A stretch of DNA of 64,000 nt from Tillus elongatus (GCA_964006375.1 OZ023263.1:135889563-135953562), one strand, 5' to 3'; counted from the stretch's first letter, positions 22,581-38,835 are shown. Made by a program: numbers and translations. The notes: a model not told the origin generated them from the sequence alone.

Positions 22581-23577
22581 GAGTATTGTGATGCTTAGGA
22601 TTAATTTTTGCGGTTTTTAAATCGGTATTTACTGTAGTTATTTTTTCCGGTTTAAATTTATTTTTGGTTTTCGATTGCTTTTGTTTATTTTTAACAAATA
22701 CTTGTTCCTGAATTTCGGGTAGTTCTTCCCTACTCATGTTACACTTTTCAATTACTGTTTGTTTTTTCTCAAGTATTTTCTTATTTAAATTCTCATAGAG
22801 AAGTTTAATCTTCTCTTTGTGGTTTTCTATATAGTTATTAACAATTTGTTTATCTATTTCTAAATTAAAAGGGGAATCTATTCCCAAATGACCAGTTATT
22901 ATTTCATAGGGTTTAAGATTTGTTACCGAGTGTATTGTATTATTGTAGGCTAAAAATGCGTAATTTACTTTTATTTCTATACTATCTTTTTTATATTCAT
23001 TTTGGTTATTAAAAAGCCGTATATGCTCAATTAGAGTAGAATGAAAGCGTTCAATCAGTCCATTTGATTCTGGATGCTGTGAACTAATAAAATGTAATTT
23101 TACTTTATGGAGCTCAAATAATTCTCTAAGTAAAGAGCTCTTAAATTCACCTGCATTATCCAGTATAATTTGTTCTGGTATACAGTTATGTGTAAAGTAC
23201 TTTATTAAATTATTTACTATTTCTATAGCTTGTGCAGAATTTAATTTGTAAGCTTGTGCATATTTTGAAAAAGAATCAATTATAGTTAAAAATTTTACAT
23301 TTTCGAGTGATATGCAATCAATATGTAATATTTGAAAAGGTCTGATTGCAGTGGGCGTGACATTAAATTTTAGATTTAATGGTCGTCGGTCATATTTTGT
23401 TATTTGACAAATTTCACATTCATTAATATAGGTTTGAATAGACTTCCTTTGATTAGGCCAATAGTATTTATTTTTAATTCGATTTTCAGTTTCATCAATC
23501 CCTCTGTGATTAGTCTTACTTTCATGATAATTTTGAATTGTATTTACAATTTCATCTTCGTTTACTATATCGATCAA
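22480..23577 (-). pseudogene. pol: Pol, integrase part
   Basis: Open for 365 codons. Shows the HHCC zinc-binding region (His..His in NYHESKTNHRG, Cys pair in CEICQ) and the DDE core: D in LHIDCI, D in ILDNAGEF, E in NGLIERFHS. It is in the same frame as the RT/RNase H part upstream, separated from it by a single in-frame TAA at 23581-23583. Integrase inserts the cDNA. Confidence 0.85.
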
Positions 23578-23580
23578 TTT

Positions 23581-25790
23581 TTATGTACACTTAATCATAT
23601 TAATTTCTGAGTTCTTAAAATACTTCTGAAGGACAGTACTAAATTTTTCATACAATGGATCTTCAAAATATAAGTAATATTTTACTTTTGGCACTATGTA
23701 ATCTTTTAAAAATTTAATAATTTCTTTCTCAGCATTATTCTTTGAAAACTGTACTAACATTCTTTGCTTATCTTTGAATAATTTTACAATTACCGGTATT
23801 GATGGTGAAAAGTTTACTTCTGAAATAATTATTTGATTTTTACCAAAATTAACTGGACACTCGACTACTGGTACTCCAATTACAGGATTTTCGTGATTTG
23901 AATGAATAGTTATGTCATCGTCGACATTATTATCTATATCTTCAACTTCTACAATTAAAGATTGCGTTTCTTGATTATCGGTATTCTTAGCTTGAATTTC
24001 CTTATTAAAATTTTCCATATATTTAAATATGCCACTTGAATCTTCTGCATTATTGTCACCTAAAATATTTAATTCTATACGGGATAAAGCGTCCGCATTT
24101 TTATTTAATGTTCCTTTTTTATAAGTGATTTCGTATTCATACTCTTCAAGCTTAAGGCGCCATCTAAGCAATTTAGAATTTGGCTCTTTTAACGAGAATA
24201 GCCATTGAAGTGGCTTATGGTCTGTTACTATTTGGAATTTTCTGCCATAAAGATAAGGACGAAAATATTTTACAGCCCACACAATTGCCAATAATTCTTT
24301 CTCAATCGTTGAGTAGTTTGTCTCGGAGGTATTTAAGGTTCTTGACGCGTAAGCGCAAGGTAAATCGACACCAATTTTTCCTTGAGACAATACAGCACCA
24401 ATAGCAAAATTGCTGGCGTCTGTAGTCAGTACAAAAGGCTTTGTGAAATCGGGGTATTGAAGAATCGGTTCGTTAATTAATAATTCTTTACACGTGTTGA
24501 AACAATTTAGATAATCGGGATCCTTTATATCTATAACCGCGTCTTTCTTTAAACATTTAGTAAGGGGTTTTGTAACCTTAGCAAAGTCTTTAATAAATCT
24601 TCTGTAATATCCCAGAAGTCCTAAGAAACCTTTTAATTGTTTCGCATTTTTTGGTATAGGGAAATTTTTAACAGCTTTAATTTTGTCTGGATTGGGCTTT
24701 ACGCCAGATGGCGTCACAATATGTCCGAGATATGCTACCTCCTTTTTTAGGAATTCGGACTTGTCTAATTGTATTTTAAAATTTGCTTTGCTTAACCTCT
24801 CGAACACGTCTCGTAACCGAGATATATATTCTTGTAAACTAGTGCTAAAAATTATAATGTCGTCCAGATAAACTAGACATTTTTCGTTGTGTATTCCACG
24901 TAAAATATTATCGATTACGCGCTGGAACGTGCTTGGACTACATTTCAAGCCCATCTTCTTAAAAATTCATAATGGCCATTCTGCACATTGAACGCGGTTT
25001 TTGGGATGTCATCTTCGAACATTTCGATCTGATGAAATCCGGATGCCAGATCCAATGTGGAAAAATATTGGCATCTACCCAATTTATCTAATAATTCATT
25101 AATATTCGGCAACGGATATTTGTCACCGATAGTTTTTTCGTTAAGCTTTCTATAGTCAATGACTATACGCCATTTACGCTCGCCTGAGGCATCTTGTTTT
25201 TTGGGAACAACCCAGATAGGAGAGGACCACGGAGAGAAAGATGGTCTTATTATTTTTGCTCTAACATTTTTTTTATTTGCTTTTGCACTTCTTTTGTATG
25301 CACTTCTGGATAACGATATGACTTTGTGTAAACGGGTATTTCATCTTTTGTTCGAATTCTATGTTTTATTTCATTAGTAAAAGTTAGGGGTTTATTTTCA
25401 TGATGAAAAATATGTTCGTATTCTTTTATTAACTTCAATATTTCCCGTTTTTCCTCAGAATTCATGTGATTAGTGCGAATTTTTGATAAATCGAACTTAA
25501 AATTGTCTGCATTATACGTGTTAAAATTAGAACTTTGTGTCTGCTCGTATTCATCGAACATTTCTACAGATATTGGTTCATTAAATTTTAAAGTCACCGC
25601 ATCTTCCGATGGGTTAAGAATAGTACAAATTGCCTTATAATTACGTACCGTAGTAACGCATTGTGGTATTTCCAAGTTTTTAATTTTTGTATATGGAATA
25701 ATCACTTCGCCTTCCCTAACATTTTTTACATCTATTTTTATTACCTGTTCGGATCTCGGTTGTACTACTATACAATTCGTACAACGAGCA
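23581..25790 (-). pseudogene. pol: Pol, reverse transcriptase and RNase H part, several frame breaks
   Basis: Ty3/Gypsy RT and RNase H. The RT motif with YLDDI (catalytic Asp pair) is present near 24870, and the RNase H region follows ([15 protein letters not shown], then DALSR). The frame is lost at about 25783 (between protease and RT), at about 25250 (near [11 protein letters not shown]), and at about 24955-24965, where several bases are missing inside a conserved RT motif. Each break is a small indel. The element therefore cannot make Pol. Confidence 0.88.
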
Positions 25791-26190
25791 TTGTTTCTCC
25801 TATTTTATGATAATAAATATTTACTTTTCCATTTGGGAATATAAGCTTGTTAGTTTTAAAACCTACCGAAGCGTTCAATAGTTTTAAATTATCTAAGCCT
25901 AGGAGGCAATCAAAATTGTTATGAAAATCAAATAAGTAGAATTTTAGTGACGTGCCTTTTTTGTGTGCAAACATTTTTGAGCAAGGCACTAATGTGCTAT
26001 ATTTTTCTACAGATGTTCCATGTACCGTGGACACCTGGAAAGGGTCATTTTTAATTGACCTGGAGTAAAATGCATTTGCGATTTCTGGTTTTATAAATGA
26101 CCTCGTGCTCCCTGAGTCAACGAGCACCCTTAAATTATTTTCCGGCCAGATGACGTAAGGTAGTTCGCTAGCGTTATCTGTTAAATTCAT
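25768..26190 (-). pseudogene. pol: Pol, aspartic protease part
   Basis: Carries the retropepsin active site as VDSGSTRSFI (DSG variant) and a downstream CLLGLDNL flap-side motif. The frame begins where gag ends (26190) and is lost at the indel near 25783. Confidence 0.8.
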
Positions 26191-27350
26191 TATTGAGAAG
26201 TTTGGTTTTCCGAGGCACTGTTTTCTAAAAAATAATTTTCTTCAGGAAACTCGATCGAAGGCCCCGCTGTGTCAGGTTCTTCAATATTATGTAGCTCTTG
26301 TATGTTTGCTCTTGGCTGATTTTGCCTATAATTGTGATTTTGGCAGGTATTTCTTGTCGAAATACTCATTGGTGTAGGTTTAAAATAATTCCTGTTTTCG
26401 TTACCTCTAAAAACATTTGAATTTTGATTTGGAAATTGGTTTCCTCTAGGGAAATTTGGTACATTGTTAAAATGTTGCCTTTGATTAAAATGAGCTTGTG
26501 AGTTATGGGGATAATTTGTTAATTGAGGTGGCGAATTTTGCACCCTTGGTTTGTAATTAGTATTTTGATTATTTTGATTATTTTGATATCTAAATTTTGG
26601 ACGTATATTTGGTTTTTCAGCCTTGTTAATTTCTAATTGGAAATCATTGGTTAACATATTTAAAGCCGTATTTAAATCTATAGGATTTTTAGTCCTCATA
26701 AGGGATCCAATCGGTTCTTTTAAACCACGTAATAATATGCGGAGTGCAAATTTACGGAAATAACCTACTAAGATATTTGTCTCGATTTCAGTACAATGTG
26801 TAGTTAAATATGCAGTTTGTAAATTAAGTAAATGCTGTAAACGGTTATAAAAATCAAACGGCGTTTCATTGTGCGCCTGTTTGCATTCAGTCATTTCAAT
26901 ATTTAAACTATAACAGTCTCTTTTACCTGCGTACGTGCATAACAGAGCACTTTTTAAATCTGCCCAATTTTCGACAGCACAGGAGGAGATATTTATAGCA
27001 GCTTCTCCCTTGATTTTTGACAAAATGCTAGACATCAAATATTCATTTTGAAAGTCCTCAACATTTTCTAAATTATAAAATTTATTAACTAATTTTTCTG
27101 CGATGTTTATAAATCGCGGTAATAATTCTGTTTCTCCGCTAAATTCAGGTAACATGTTAAGATACTCTGACCTTAGAGCAGGAGTTTCATTTTGATTTAC
27201 TGCCATTTTAATTATATTTAATTGATTGGGTATTTGTGATTTATTGGAATTTATAATTAATTTACTTTGATTTTTTCTTATATCTAATGAGCTAGAATCA
27301 GAATCCGAACTATCAGAGTTATAATGAGAATTAGGCTCCCTATAAGACAT
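26190..27350 (-). CDS. gag: Gag of the errantivirus-like element
   Basis: 386 codons. A Ser/Asp-rich start (SDSSDSDSSSLDIR) is followed by an alpha-helical capsid-like middle, then an Asn/Gln/Arg-rich tail (NQNNQNTNYKPR) in place of a CCHC zinc knuckle. Lack of the zinc knuckle and an Arg-rich C-terminus are usual in errantivirus Gag. The frame is open throughout. Confidence 0.8.
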   Translation of the reverse strand: MSYREPNSHYNSDSSDSDSSSLDIRKNQSKLIINSNKSQIPNQLNIIKMAVNQNETPALRSEYLNMLPEFSGETELLPRFINIAEKLVNKFYNLENVEDFQNEYLMSSILSKIKGEAAINISSCAVENWADLKSALLCTYAGKRDCYSLNIEMTECKQAHNETPFDFYNRLQHLLNLQTAYLTTHCTEIETNILVGYFRKFALRILLRGLKEPIGSLMRTKNPIDLNTALNMLTNDFQLEINKAEKPNIRPKFRYQNNQNNQNTNYKPRVQNSPPQLTNYPHNSQAHFNQRQHFNNVPNFPRGNQFPNQNSNVFRGNENRNYFKPTPMSISTRNTCQNHNYRQNQPRANIQELHNIEEPDTAGPSIEFPEENYFLENSASENQTSQ

Positions 27351-27580
27351 AAAGGTACTTACAGCAAAATAATCAATACTGCCATAGGTCCTGATATTCC
27401 TTCAGCACACACAGGAGTATCTTCTCAGAACTGGTTCGTGTTGCTCGATGCACTGGAACACTTGTTACTGAGTCTCTAACACTTCACTTAGCTACTCAAT
27501 CCACCAAGTGTGTTAGAAAGTTCGATAGCTAATTAATCGTAAAAACGAATCAAATATTATCAATATATTCGATTAGCTAT

Positions 27581-27595
27581 ACTACCGACTGCGCC

Positions 27596-27596
<1 letters not shown>
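27581..27596 (-). other. Primer-binding site
   Basis: TGGCGCAGTCGGTAG on the minus strand begins at the last base of the 5' LTR. It would pair with a tRNA 3' end of the kind used by the 17.6/297 group (tRNA-Ser), an assignment from general knowledge. The 230-nt leader to the gag ATG at 27350 follows. Confidence 0.75.
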
Positions 27597-27963
<367 letters not shown>

Positions 27964-28143
27964 TTGAAATTAGTTAATTAGGTATAAAAATAGTGTAAGA
28001 TAATAAAATTGGCTGGCGATGTAACTTGATGCAAATTTATTGTTTATAGATCTCATAAACACCACTAGACATAAATTTAAAAAAAGTCTGTGGCCAATGG
28101 ACCTAACGGTCCGAGGCCAAACCAAATTACAACAACAACAACA

Positions 28144-28440
28144 ACAACATATACTTTCAAAGGCGTTTAGCTGTCCCGGTTGTCTAACATTTTTTATTAA
28201 TGTCAGATTCTCCTAATTAACGTGGTGATTATTATCCCAAATATGTCGGGCAACGGAAGATCTATCTATAGTACCGTATCTTAATTGTGCTAAATGTTCT
28301 TTGAATCTAATTTGAATAGATCTTTTTGCTTGTCCTGCGTATTTAAGATCACAATCTTTACAACTTATTTAATAAATTCCCGACATTTTGGCCGTACTAT
28401 ACTTGTTGTTCTCCTCTAGGCAATCAGTGTATATTCGGTC
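28144..28440 (-). pseudogene. GIY-YIG endonuclease remnant of a Penelope-like element
   Basis: Minus-strand translation gives GIY, a stop, then ISCKDCDLKYAGQ, then RSIQIRFKEH and [14 protein letters not shown]. This is the C-terminal GIY-YIG endonuclease of Penelope-like elements, with YIG changed to YAG and stops present. An (AAC)n run follows at about 28127-28149. The same domain recurs at 32610 and 37925 on the plus strand. Confidence 0.75.
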
Positions 28441-28478
28441 ACGTAAGTAATGAGGCCTTTTCACTTGTTGGCATTTCT

Positions 28479-29030
28479 GTGGATCGAGATCTTAATTGGC
28501 ACCAACATATCACATCAATTGCAGAAGCGGCTGCTAAGAAATTAGGTTTCCTCTTCGGGCTCGCAAATACTTTTACTGCTCCCACGTCTGGGGTGCCGCT
28601 GCCACTTCTGCATTCGCTATCCTGGACTCCATTCGGAAGAGAGCTATATGTCTCATCGGTGACCCTACCCTCACCCAAAGGCTGCCATCCCTTGCCCACC
28701 GACGTGCCGTTGGTGACCTCTCTCTCTCTCTCTCTCTCTCTTATAGATATCTGCACGGGCACTGCTGCTCAGAGGAGCTTTCTTCCATAGTTCGTCCACC
28801 TCCTGCCCCCAACAGATCTACCAGGGGAACAGAGCGAATGCACCCTTTTACTGCCCAGGTCACCAGACATAGAACATCTTGTTATGCCCGTTCTTTTGTC
28901 ACGAGGACTTCCAAGTTGCGGAATTCCTTTCCGGCACATGTTTTTCCTTCTCCTTCGAACCTTCAAGTCTAGAATAACAAGTTGCCTCTTTCCTCCTTGT
29001 CGACACCCATGGTACGAAAGTATTTAGGCT
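28479..29030 (+). pseudogene. LINE reverse transcriptase C-terminal remnant
   Basis: Starts DRDLNWHQHITSIAEAAAKK, a signature of the region after the RT domain in jockey-type insect LINEs. It is broken by stops and a (CT)n run at 28711-28745. Further pieces resembling the same C-terminus continue to about 29030. Confidence 0.75.
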
Positions 29031-29229
29031 GTAAGCCCTCGTGGTGTGTTGTTGAAATATTTTTTAAAAAACGTTCTTAATATACTTTAATTCTTTAGGA
29101 TATTTATTTTTACTTGAAGGAAAATTAATTAACCGGTTTACTAAAAACTTCAGACTGGCCATTTTTTGTGCGTACGTATGATGTGAGTCATTCGCAATGT
29201 AACTTAGAGTGGTGGTTTCCTTTCTATGG

Positions 29230-30010
<781 letters not shown>

Positions 30011-30181
30011 TTATAATACATGAAGAAAAACTTTGTACCTGCCCCTTGGTAAGCCCATTGCACGCACAGAGCATTGTGAGATTTGGCACAGTTATACTTC
30101 ATATAAATCAGAGCAGAAAAATGAAATGTATGTGTAATATGTGTTACAAATAGATTAAACAATGCTTTGTTCTAATTAGAC

Positions 30182-30554
30182 TCAGATCTGGCGACAGTAA
30201 AAACTTAGATGAGTTTTTTGCCGCTATAACGAATTAAAAGACCTCCCGGATGTGCTGTTTACACACAATCCTCCCAACTGACCTTCCTGACCTGTCCTGG
30301 CATAAGTGTGCCTAATAAAAAGCTAAAAGAAGTAAAAAGGGGAAGGAAAAGTACATTATGCTCGCATGACCTTGATATATGATAGGGTTGATTTTCCTTC
30401 TCCTTTTAGCCTTTAATTAGGTAAACTGATGTTAGGGCAGGTCAGGAAGGTCAGTTGGTAGGATTTTGTGTAAACAGCACGTCAGGGAAGTCTTTTATTT
30501 CGTTAAAACTATAGAAAGCTTATCCAAGTTTTTACTGTCGCGAGACGCTCGTCC
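30182..30554. mobile_element. hAT-like MITE
   Basis: Long imperfect terminal inverted repeats (about 150 bp, sharing GCGACAGTAAAAACTT) and an exact 8-bp flanking duplication AATTAGAC (30174-30181 and 30555-30562). An 8-bp target duplication is typical of hAT elements. Non-coding. Duplicated at 35487-35859. Confidence 0.75.
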
Positions 30555-30779
30555 AATTAGACAGTAGGATTGATTCCCGGTGTCAGGTTTGAGCTGACGG
30601 TTAATATATTAATGTCAATGTAAAACACATATTACTCTATAGCCGAACAGATGTATACGGATGCGTTCATACGTTCATACTGAATATTAAGCTTCAGTTT
30701 TTTCAGTTCTTGAAAAAGTAACTACAAATTTAATTTCAGTAATCGAACGAATAAGATTTTAGTGAAATTTTACTAAACA

Positions 30780-30812
30780 TAACATAATATCTTTGTGATT
30801 TTTAGTAAATTT

Positions 30813-30903
<91 letters not shown>

Positions 30904-31600
30904 GTGTGTGTGTATTACACCGATAACTCAAAGAATAATGGGCCGATTTTGATCAAATTTGGTGAGTACCTTTCTTTTGCAAGTGGCTTGGACAAATTCG
31001 TTAGCCAGGTTTTCCCGGCAAATGTTGTGTTTTCTTTCGGAAAAAAATTATATCTCCGGCAATAACAAAGTAAGGGCAACCAAATTTGGTACGCGTGTTT
31101 GTATTATAAATAGTGACCCACGTACCAAAACTTAACTTAAAAGGCAAAAAGTTATAGGCATTTAAAGAAACAAAATTTGGTGTTTTCCTCAAAACGCCAA
31201 AGTCAAGATTTGAAACGTCAAAATTCGCAACATTGAGGCAAAGAACCTGAAACAAATACCGATTATGTAAAGAAAATATCGCAAGAAGAGTGTTCTGCAA
31301 AGCCTTAAGTTTCAGTTTCAACCGTAATTGTCCCTCATTGTACTAAATTGTTTACAGAAAATGCATTTCAAATAGACCCTTTCTCTGATGCTTTGGCTGT
31401 AGCTTTAGTTAAGTTGATGCTTTAGCTGTAGATTTAGTTAAGTTTATAGTTTAACGGTTTAAAATTTTTAGCTAATTTTCATACAAAAAATTCGTTAATG
31501 AAGAGGCCGCGACTTTTGAATTTTAAGAAGATTTCTTCAAATGAGCGCAAACTAGGTCCCCTAGAATCCATATGCGGGTTTACGTTCAGTTTTTATCTGT
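30780..31600 (+). repeat. Dispersed microsatellite-bearing repeat, copy D
   Basis: (AT)n at about 30817-30899, then TTACACCGATAACTCAAAGAATAATGGGCCGATTTTGAT and about 650 bp of family sequence to GCGGGTTTACGTTC near 31590. Confidence 0.75.
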
Positions 31601-31850
31601 TTACATATATACAGGGTGGCCCATTTCTACGGTAAAGTTCAATATAATTGTTAGTATGCAAGATACGACAAGAAATTTTATACGTTAATTATAGGAGTCT
31701 TAACCTGCATCTTATAAAGACAATTCGACAATCACAGGCTGATAAGTCATTGGTGATCGCTACAATTGTTTTTTTTCTCGAACACCCTTATATTATTGCA
31801 TTTTTGAATTTTGATCGAAATATGATGCGTAATTGTAAGAAAAGAATCGA

Positions 31851-32154
31851 GACGCAGTAAGTGCGTTTTGGTAGCGAATTTTCATTAAATTCTTCAAATT
31901 TCAATAACTCAATTTGCTATTAACCTAAGGTTTGTTGGCTAGAAAACCTGTTTTTTTTTTGGAAACATTTTAAGTTTATTTTCGGGGAATTTTTGTACAT
32001 TTTCAAACAATAAGAAATTTGGATAAAATGGTACATTGCTTCTACTATATAGGCTATACCGGTAACCAGATTGATGCCTGCTTGCATTAGAGAGACAGAT
32101 TTGCTATTAAAAATATTTTATGAAAATTCACTTCTATAACGCACTTGCTGCGTC
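31851..32154. mobile_element. MITE with AGCAAGTGCGTTATG-type terminal inverted repeats
   Basis: 304 bp from GACGCAGTAAGTGCGTTTTGG to CATAACGCACTTGCTGCGTC (approximate ends). It interrupts the 3' part of the Penelope RT remnant that follows. No target duplication is obvious. Confidence 0.8.
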
Positions 32155-32605
32155 CAAACTTATTTTGATAACGAGTACATCTAGAAATGGTAATTTATTG
32201 TTAATTCCTAATTCGCGGGTAAATTTTATAGAATCAAATTTATTGTTTAATTTGGCAATAAAATCTTTTACTCTGTAAATGTTTGTGTTAAACACTGCAA
32301 AAATATCATCCACGTAACGAAGCCACATTCTAGGAAAATACTCCCTTTCACTTTCAAGACCTGTTTTAAATCTACTCATGAAAATGTCTGCAATAAATGG
32401 CGATACGGGATTGCCCATTGCCGTGCCTTGTGTTTGTTAAACAACTCATTGTTGAATTGAAAAATATTTTGTTTAATAAAGAGGTTTGTTAAAGTAAATA
32501 TTCTTTGCAGACCTTTTCATTTGTGTTATTCATTTTTAACAACTCTTCTAAACACGTTAACGTTTGCATCGTGGAAACGTTGGGAAACAATGAGGTTACA
32601 TCAAG
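32155..32605 (-). pseudogene. Penelope-like reverse transcriptase remnant, copy 1
   Basis: Minus strand: [11 protein letters not shown], then (after frame breaks) GNPVSPFIADIFMSRF and the catalytic RYVDDIFAVF motif, and KLPFLDVLVIK. These are RT motifs of Penelope-like elements. It is cut by the MITE at its 3' side and by frameshifts near 32420-32520. Confidence 0.8.
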
Positions 32606-32609
32606 TGAA

Positions 32610-33180
<571 letters not shown>

Positions 33181-33231
33181 TGATTTGGGTTATCCAAGTG
33201 TGGTTATGAATAAATATATTATTATTATTAC

Positions 33232-33252
33232 TAAACACACACACACACACAC

Positions 33253-33341
<89 letters not shown>
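33232..33341. repeat. (CA)n/(CATA)n/(AT)n microsatellite
   Basis: Compound microsatellite. The matching tract in copy 2 is 38744-38835 and is shorter. Confidence 0.95.
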
Positions 33342-33345
<4 letters not shown>

Positions 33346-33819
33346 TTCCAAACTATTTTTAATAGTTCTAGTTTCTTTTTAAAAAGCTTTAAAAACTAAA
33401 TACAAAATCAATAAAGCATCTAGAAGTAGACCGATCTGGCTAGTTTTTAAACCACTGTATTTCACAGTTACAAGGACTGCACGTACCAAAGACGTTGTTA
33501 TTGCATTACGGTTTTTGGAAGTTACAATCTTTATTTAATCATTTTGTATACAAATATATTGGCCGCTATTTTGATATGCTTGAGTTTAGCGAAAAAATGA
33601 ATCGAGACTATAAGGTTGACATTATTCAATAAGTAGGTTTCGCAGGAATTCACACAAAAAAAGGTTACATTTAAGTTTTTGAAGCCTATGATAAAACGCA
33701 CCTGGCTGGTTTCTCTATAATAGTCACATCATTTCTCGCTTTCGAGGATCGCATATACCAAAAACGAAGTCGTAAGCTCGATGTCTTCGAATGTTATCGT
33801 GTTTGCAAATACGCGCTCA

Positions 33820-34075
<256 letters not shown>

Positions 34076-35430
34076 TCTCTGTTCGTGTGTGTGTAAATCA
34101 TATTATCCTGAGTGGGTCTACCATGGTTTGTTATATCACCATTTTACTCGACTTAACAATATGGAAAGGAGATTGTGTTTTTTAAACATTTTAGTCACAA
34201 TATCATCTGTGGCGTATCAAAGTTCCTCTAAGAGTGCTGGAAAGTAATGTAAGTTAGCGACGCAAGTATTAATCATATCCTACACATGTTTAACGGATAA
34301 TAAATACAAGGAATGAGTAGGTCTTGTAAGTACATTAGAATTATTTTCTTGTAGCGACTCCATATGTTTAAAAAAATTAACGACGAGCATTATCTTGCTG
34401 GAAAGTTGGTAGATTCAGATCCTCGAGTACCTACGTGGTAGTCTCCGATAGATCCGGGAACGTAACACGAATAGGTCCAAGAGACCTCCTGCTTGTCGTA
34501 AGAGGCGACTTCCAGTAAGTCCTGTTTGTCTAAACCATTTTTTTTCAACTAGTCTTGGAGTGTACTTATCTGTATTTTTAATCTTTCCTATAAGGTCAAT
34601 ATTTCTACACTTATATTATCCGAAAACTTGCTCGCTTTTCCATTTTTTAAACCCAAGCAAAGTGTAAAACAAAGTGGCAATGGCTATACAGTTTTAAGCG
34701 ATAACGAGTGTTTTCCTGGTGGCGAAAGCCACACCCCCTTTGATAGTGTCTCACTTGGATGTGCAGGGCTCTTTTCACGTAGACCCTCTTTTCTCCTTGC
34801 TGCTTGTGGGAAACGGATCTAGAACGGTCAGGAATACATAAAAGCCAAAAAGTTTGTAGTCCGGGATAAACAAAAGCCACAGGTCCCAAGAAGTTCAACC
34901 AAAGGTCTCAGGCGAAAAAAAAAAAAAAGAAAAACACAACAAGATAGTCGCACCGCCGAGTGTAAAACGCAAAGCGTATGGTGAAGAAGGCCGAAATATA
35001 AGGATTATCCTTTAAAGAGGCACTCACAGCATATAGGGTGGCTACCATTTAGAAAGGTGTCTCACTGGAGGGGTATAGGCTACCAGGGCTGTATACATGC
35101 ACCGTCTACGCTCCGGACGAAGACGGAGAAAGGCAGAATGCCAATAGAGTGCCGATCAGATTAAAGGCATACAAGAAGACATAATAAAGCCTCTTCCTTT
35201 AGAGATTTCCAACTTGTTAAAAATTCAATTACGAACCAAAAAACTTATAAAAATTCCATGTGACAATTTCATAAAATTAAATTATATTTTTTGTTTGCTT
35301 ACAAATAAGTAGGTACGTATATATTTGCATACCTTATGCAATAATGTTCCCGCAGGCTCAATAGTTATTGTTAGAACATACCTACATCGAGGTACACGAT
35401 GATCAAAAGTTCTCAGTACAGTTAGACATT
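34076..35430. other. No supportable gene; possible decayed LINE sequence
   Basis: Contains CCTGCTTGTCGTAAGAGGCGACT at about 34487-34510, a sequence I associate with insect LINE 5' regions, and later short broken frames (for example around VYAPDEDGER near 35110). Too degraded to annotate as a gene. Duplicated at 39570-40931. Confidence 0.35.
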
Positions 35431-35486
35431 ATGTATGTGTAATATGTGTTACAAATAGATTAAACAATGCTTTGTTCTAATTAGAC

Positions 35487-35859
35487 TCAGATCTGGCGAC
35501 AGTAAAAACTTAGATGAGTTTTTTGCCGCTATAACGAATTAAAAGACCTCCCGGATGTGCTGTTTACACACAATCCTCCCAACTGACCTTCCTGACCTGT
35601 CCTGGCATAAGTGTGCCTAATAAAAAGCTAAAAGAAGTAAAAAGGGGAAGGAAAAGTACATTATGCTCGCATGACCTTGATATATGATAGGGTTGATTTT
35701 CCTTCTCCTTTTAGCCTTTAATTAGGTAAACTGATGTTATGGCAGGTCAGGAAGGTCAGTTGGTAGGATTTTGTGTAAACAGCACGTCAGGGAAGTCTTT
35801 TATTTCGTAAAAACTATAGAAAGCTTATCCAAGTTTTTACTGTCGCGAGACCATCGTCC
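35487..35859. mobile_element. hAT-like MITE, duplicated copy
   Basis: Same element and same 8-bp AATTAGAC flanks (35479-35486, 35860-35867) as at 30182. It was copied by the segmental duplication, not by a new insertion. Confidence 0.75.
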
Positions 35860-36079
35860 AATTAGACAGTAGGATTGATTCCCGGTGTCAGGTTTGAGCT
35901 GACGGTTAATATATTAATGTCAATGTAAAACACATATTACTCTATGGCCGAACAGATGTATACGGATGCGTTCATACGTTCATACTGAATATTAAGCTTC
36001 AGTTTTTTCAGTTCTTGAAAAAGTAACTACAAATTTAATTTCAGTAATCGAACGAATAGGATTTTAGTGAAATTTTACT

Positions 36080-36915
<836 letters not shown>

Positions 36916-37167
36916 CTGTTTACATATATACAGGGTGGCCCATTTCTACGGTAAAGTTCAATATAATTGTTAGTATGCAAGATACGACAAGAAATTTTAT
37001 ACGTTAATTATAGGAGTCTTAACCTGCATCTTATAAAGACAATTCGACAATCACAGGCTGATAAGTCATTGGTGATCGCTACAATTGTTTTTTTTCTCGA
37101 ACACCCTTATATTATTGCATTTTTGAATTTTGATCGAAATATGATGCGTAATTGTGAAAAGAATCGA

Positions 37168-37471
37168 GACGCAGTAAGTGCGTTTTGGTAGCGAATTTTC
37201 ATTAAATTCTTCAAATTTCAATAACTCAATTTGCTATTAACCTAAGGTTTGTTGGCTAGAAAACCTGTTTTTTTTTTGGAAACATTTTAAGTTTATTTTC
37301 GGGGAATTTTTGTACATTTTCAAACAATAAGAAATTTGGATAAAATGGTACATTGCTTCTACTATATAGGCTATACCGGTAACCAGATTGATGCCTGCTT
37401 GCATTAGAGAGACAGATTTGCTATTAAAAATATTTTATGAAAATTCACTTCTATAACGCACTTGCTGCGTC
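37168..37471. mobile_element. MITE, duplicated copy
   Basis: 304 bp, the same as 31851-32154. Confidence 0.8.
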
Positions 37472-37920
37472 CAAACTTATTTTGATAACGAGTACATCTA
37501 GAAATGGTAATTTATTGTTAATTCCTAATTCGCGGGTAAATTTTATAGAAGCAAATTTATTGTTTAATTTGGCAATAAAATCTTTTACTCTGTAATTGTT
37601 TGTGTTAAACACTGCAAAAATATCATCCACGTAACGAAGCCACATTCTAGGAAAATACTCCCTTTCACTTTCAAGACCTGTTTTAAATCTACTCATGAAA
37701 ATGTCTGCAATAAATGGCGATACGGGATTGCCCATTGCCGTGCCTTGTGTTTGTTAAACAACTCATTGTTGAATTGAAAAATATTTTGTTTAATAAAGAG
37801 GTTTGTTAAAGTAAATATTCTTTGCAGACCTTTTCATTTGTGTTATTCATTTTTAACAACTCTTCTAAACACGTTAACGTTTGCATCGTGGAAACGTTGG
37901 GAAACAATGAGGTTACATCA
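37472..37920 (-). pseudogene. Penelope-like reverse transcriptase remnant, copy 2
   Basis: Same fragment as 32155-32605, with RYVDDIFAVF intact and a few residue changes (for example NNYRV for NIYRV). Confidence 0.8.
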
Positions 37921-37924
37921 AGTG

Positions 37925-38066
37925 AAATCAACAAAATCAACAATCAACTGTACTATATATGGATCTTCCGTTGCCCGACATATTTGGGATAATAATCACC
38001 ACGTTAATGAGGAGAATCTAAAATTAATAAAAAATGTTAGACAACCGGGACCGTTAAACGCCTTCG
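37925..38066 (+). pseudogene. Penelope-like GIY-YIG endonuclease remnant, copy 2
   Basis: Same as 32610-32755 until NAF, where copy 2 switches into an inverted copy of downstream sequence. Confidence 0.7.
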
Positions 38067-38480
<414 letters not shown>

Positions 38481-38743
38481 GATGGATGAGAAAATAATTA
38501 AGCTATTTTCGTCAGACGAAATATGTTAATTTTTGTGTCGTTGAACCTCCCTAAATCGTTGGTGACCGACTACCTGCAGACGAATATAAATGGAGTTGTG
38601 AATATAAGATATTGATAGTTATTCATCCTTTGATAACGCTAACGTGGGTAGGGAAACGATCGTCAGTTTTTTTATAATGTTTTGTGATGATTTGGGTTAT
38701 CCAAGTGTGGTTATGAATAAATATATTATTATTATTACTAAAC

Positions 38744-38757
38744 ACACACACACACAC

Positions 38758-38835
<78 letters not shown>
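38744..38835. repeat. (CA)n/(CATA)n/(AT)n microsatellite
   Basis: Shorter allele of 33232-33341. Confidence 0.95.
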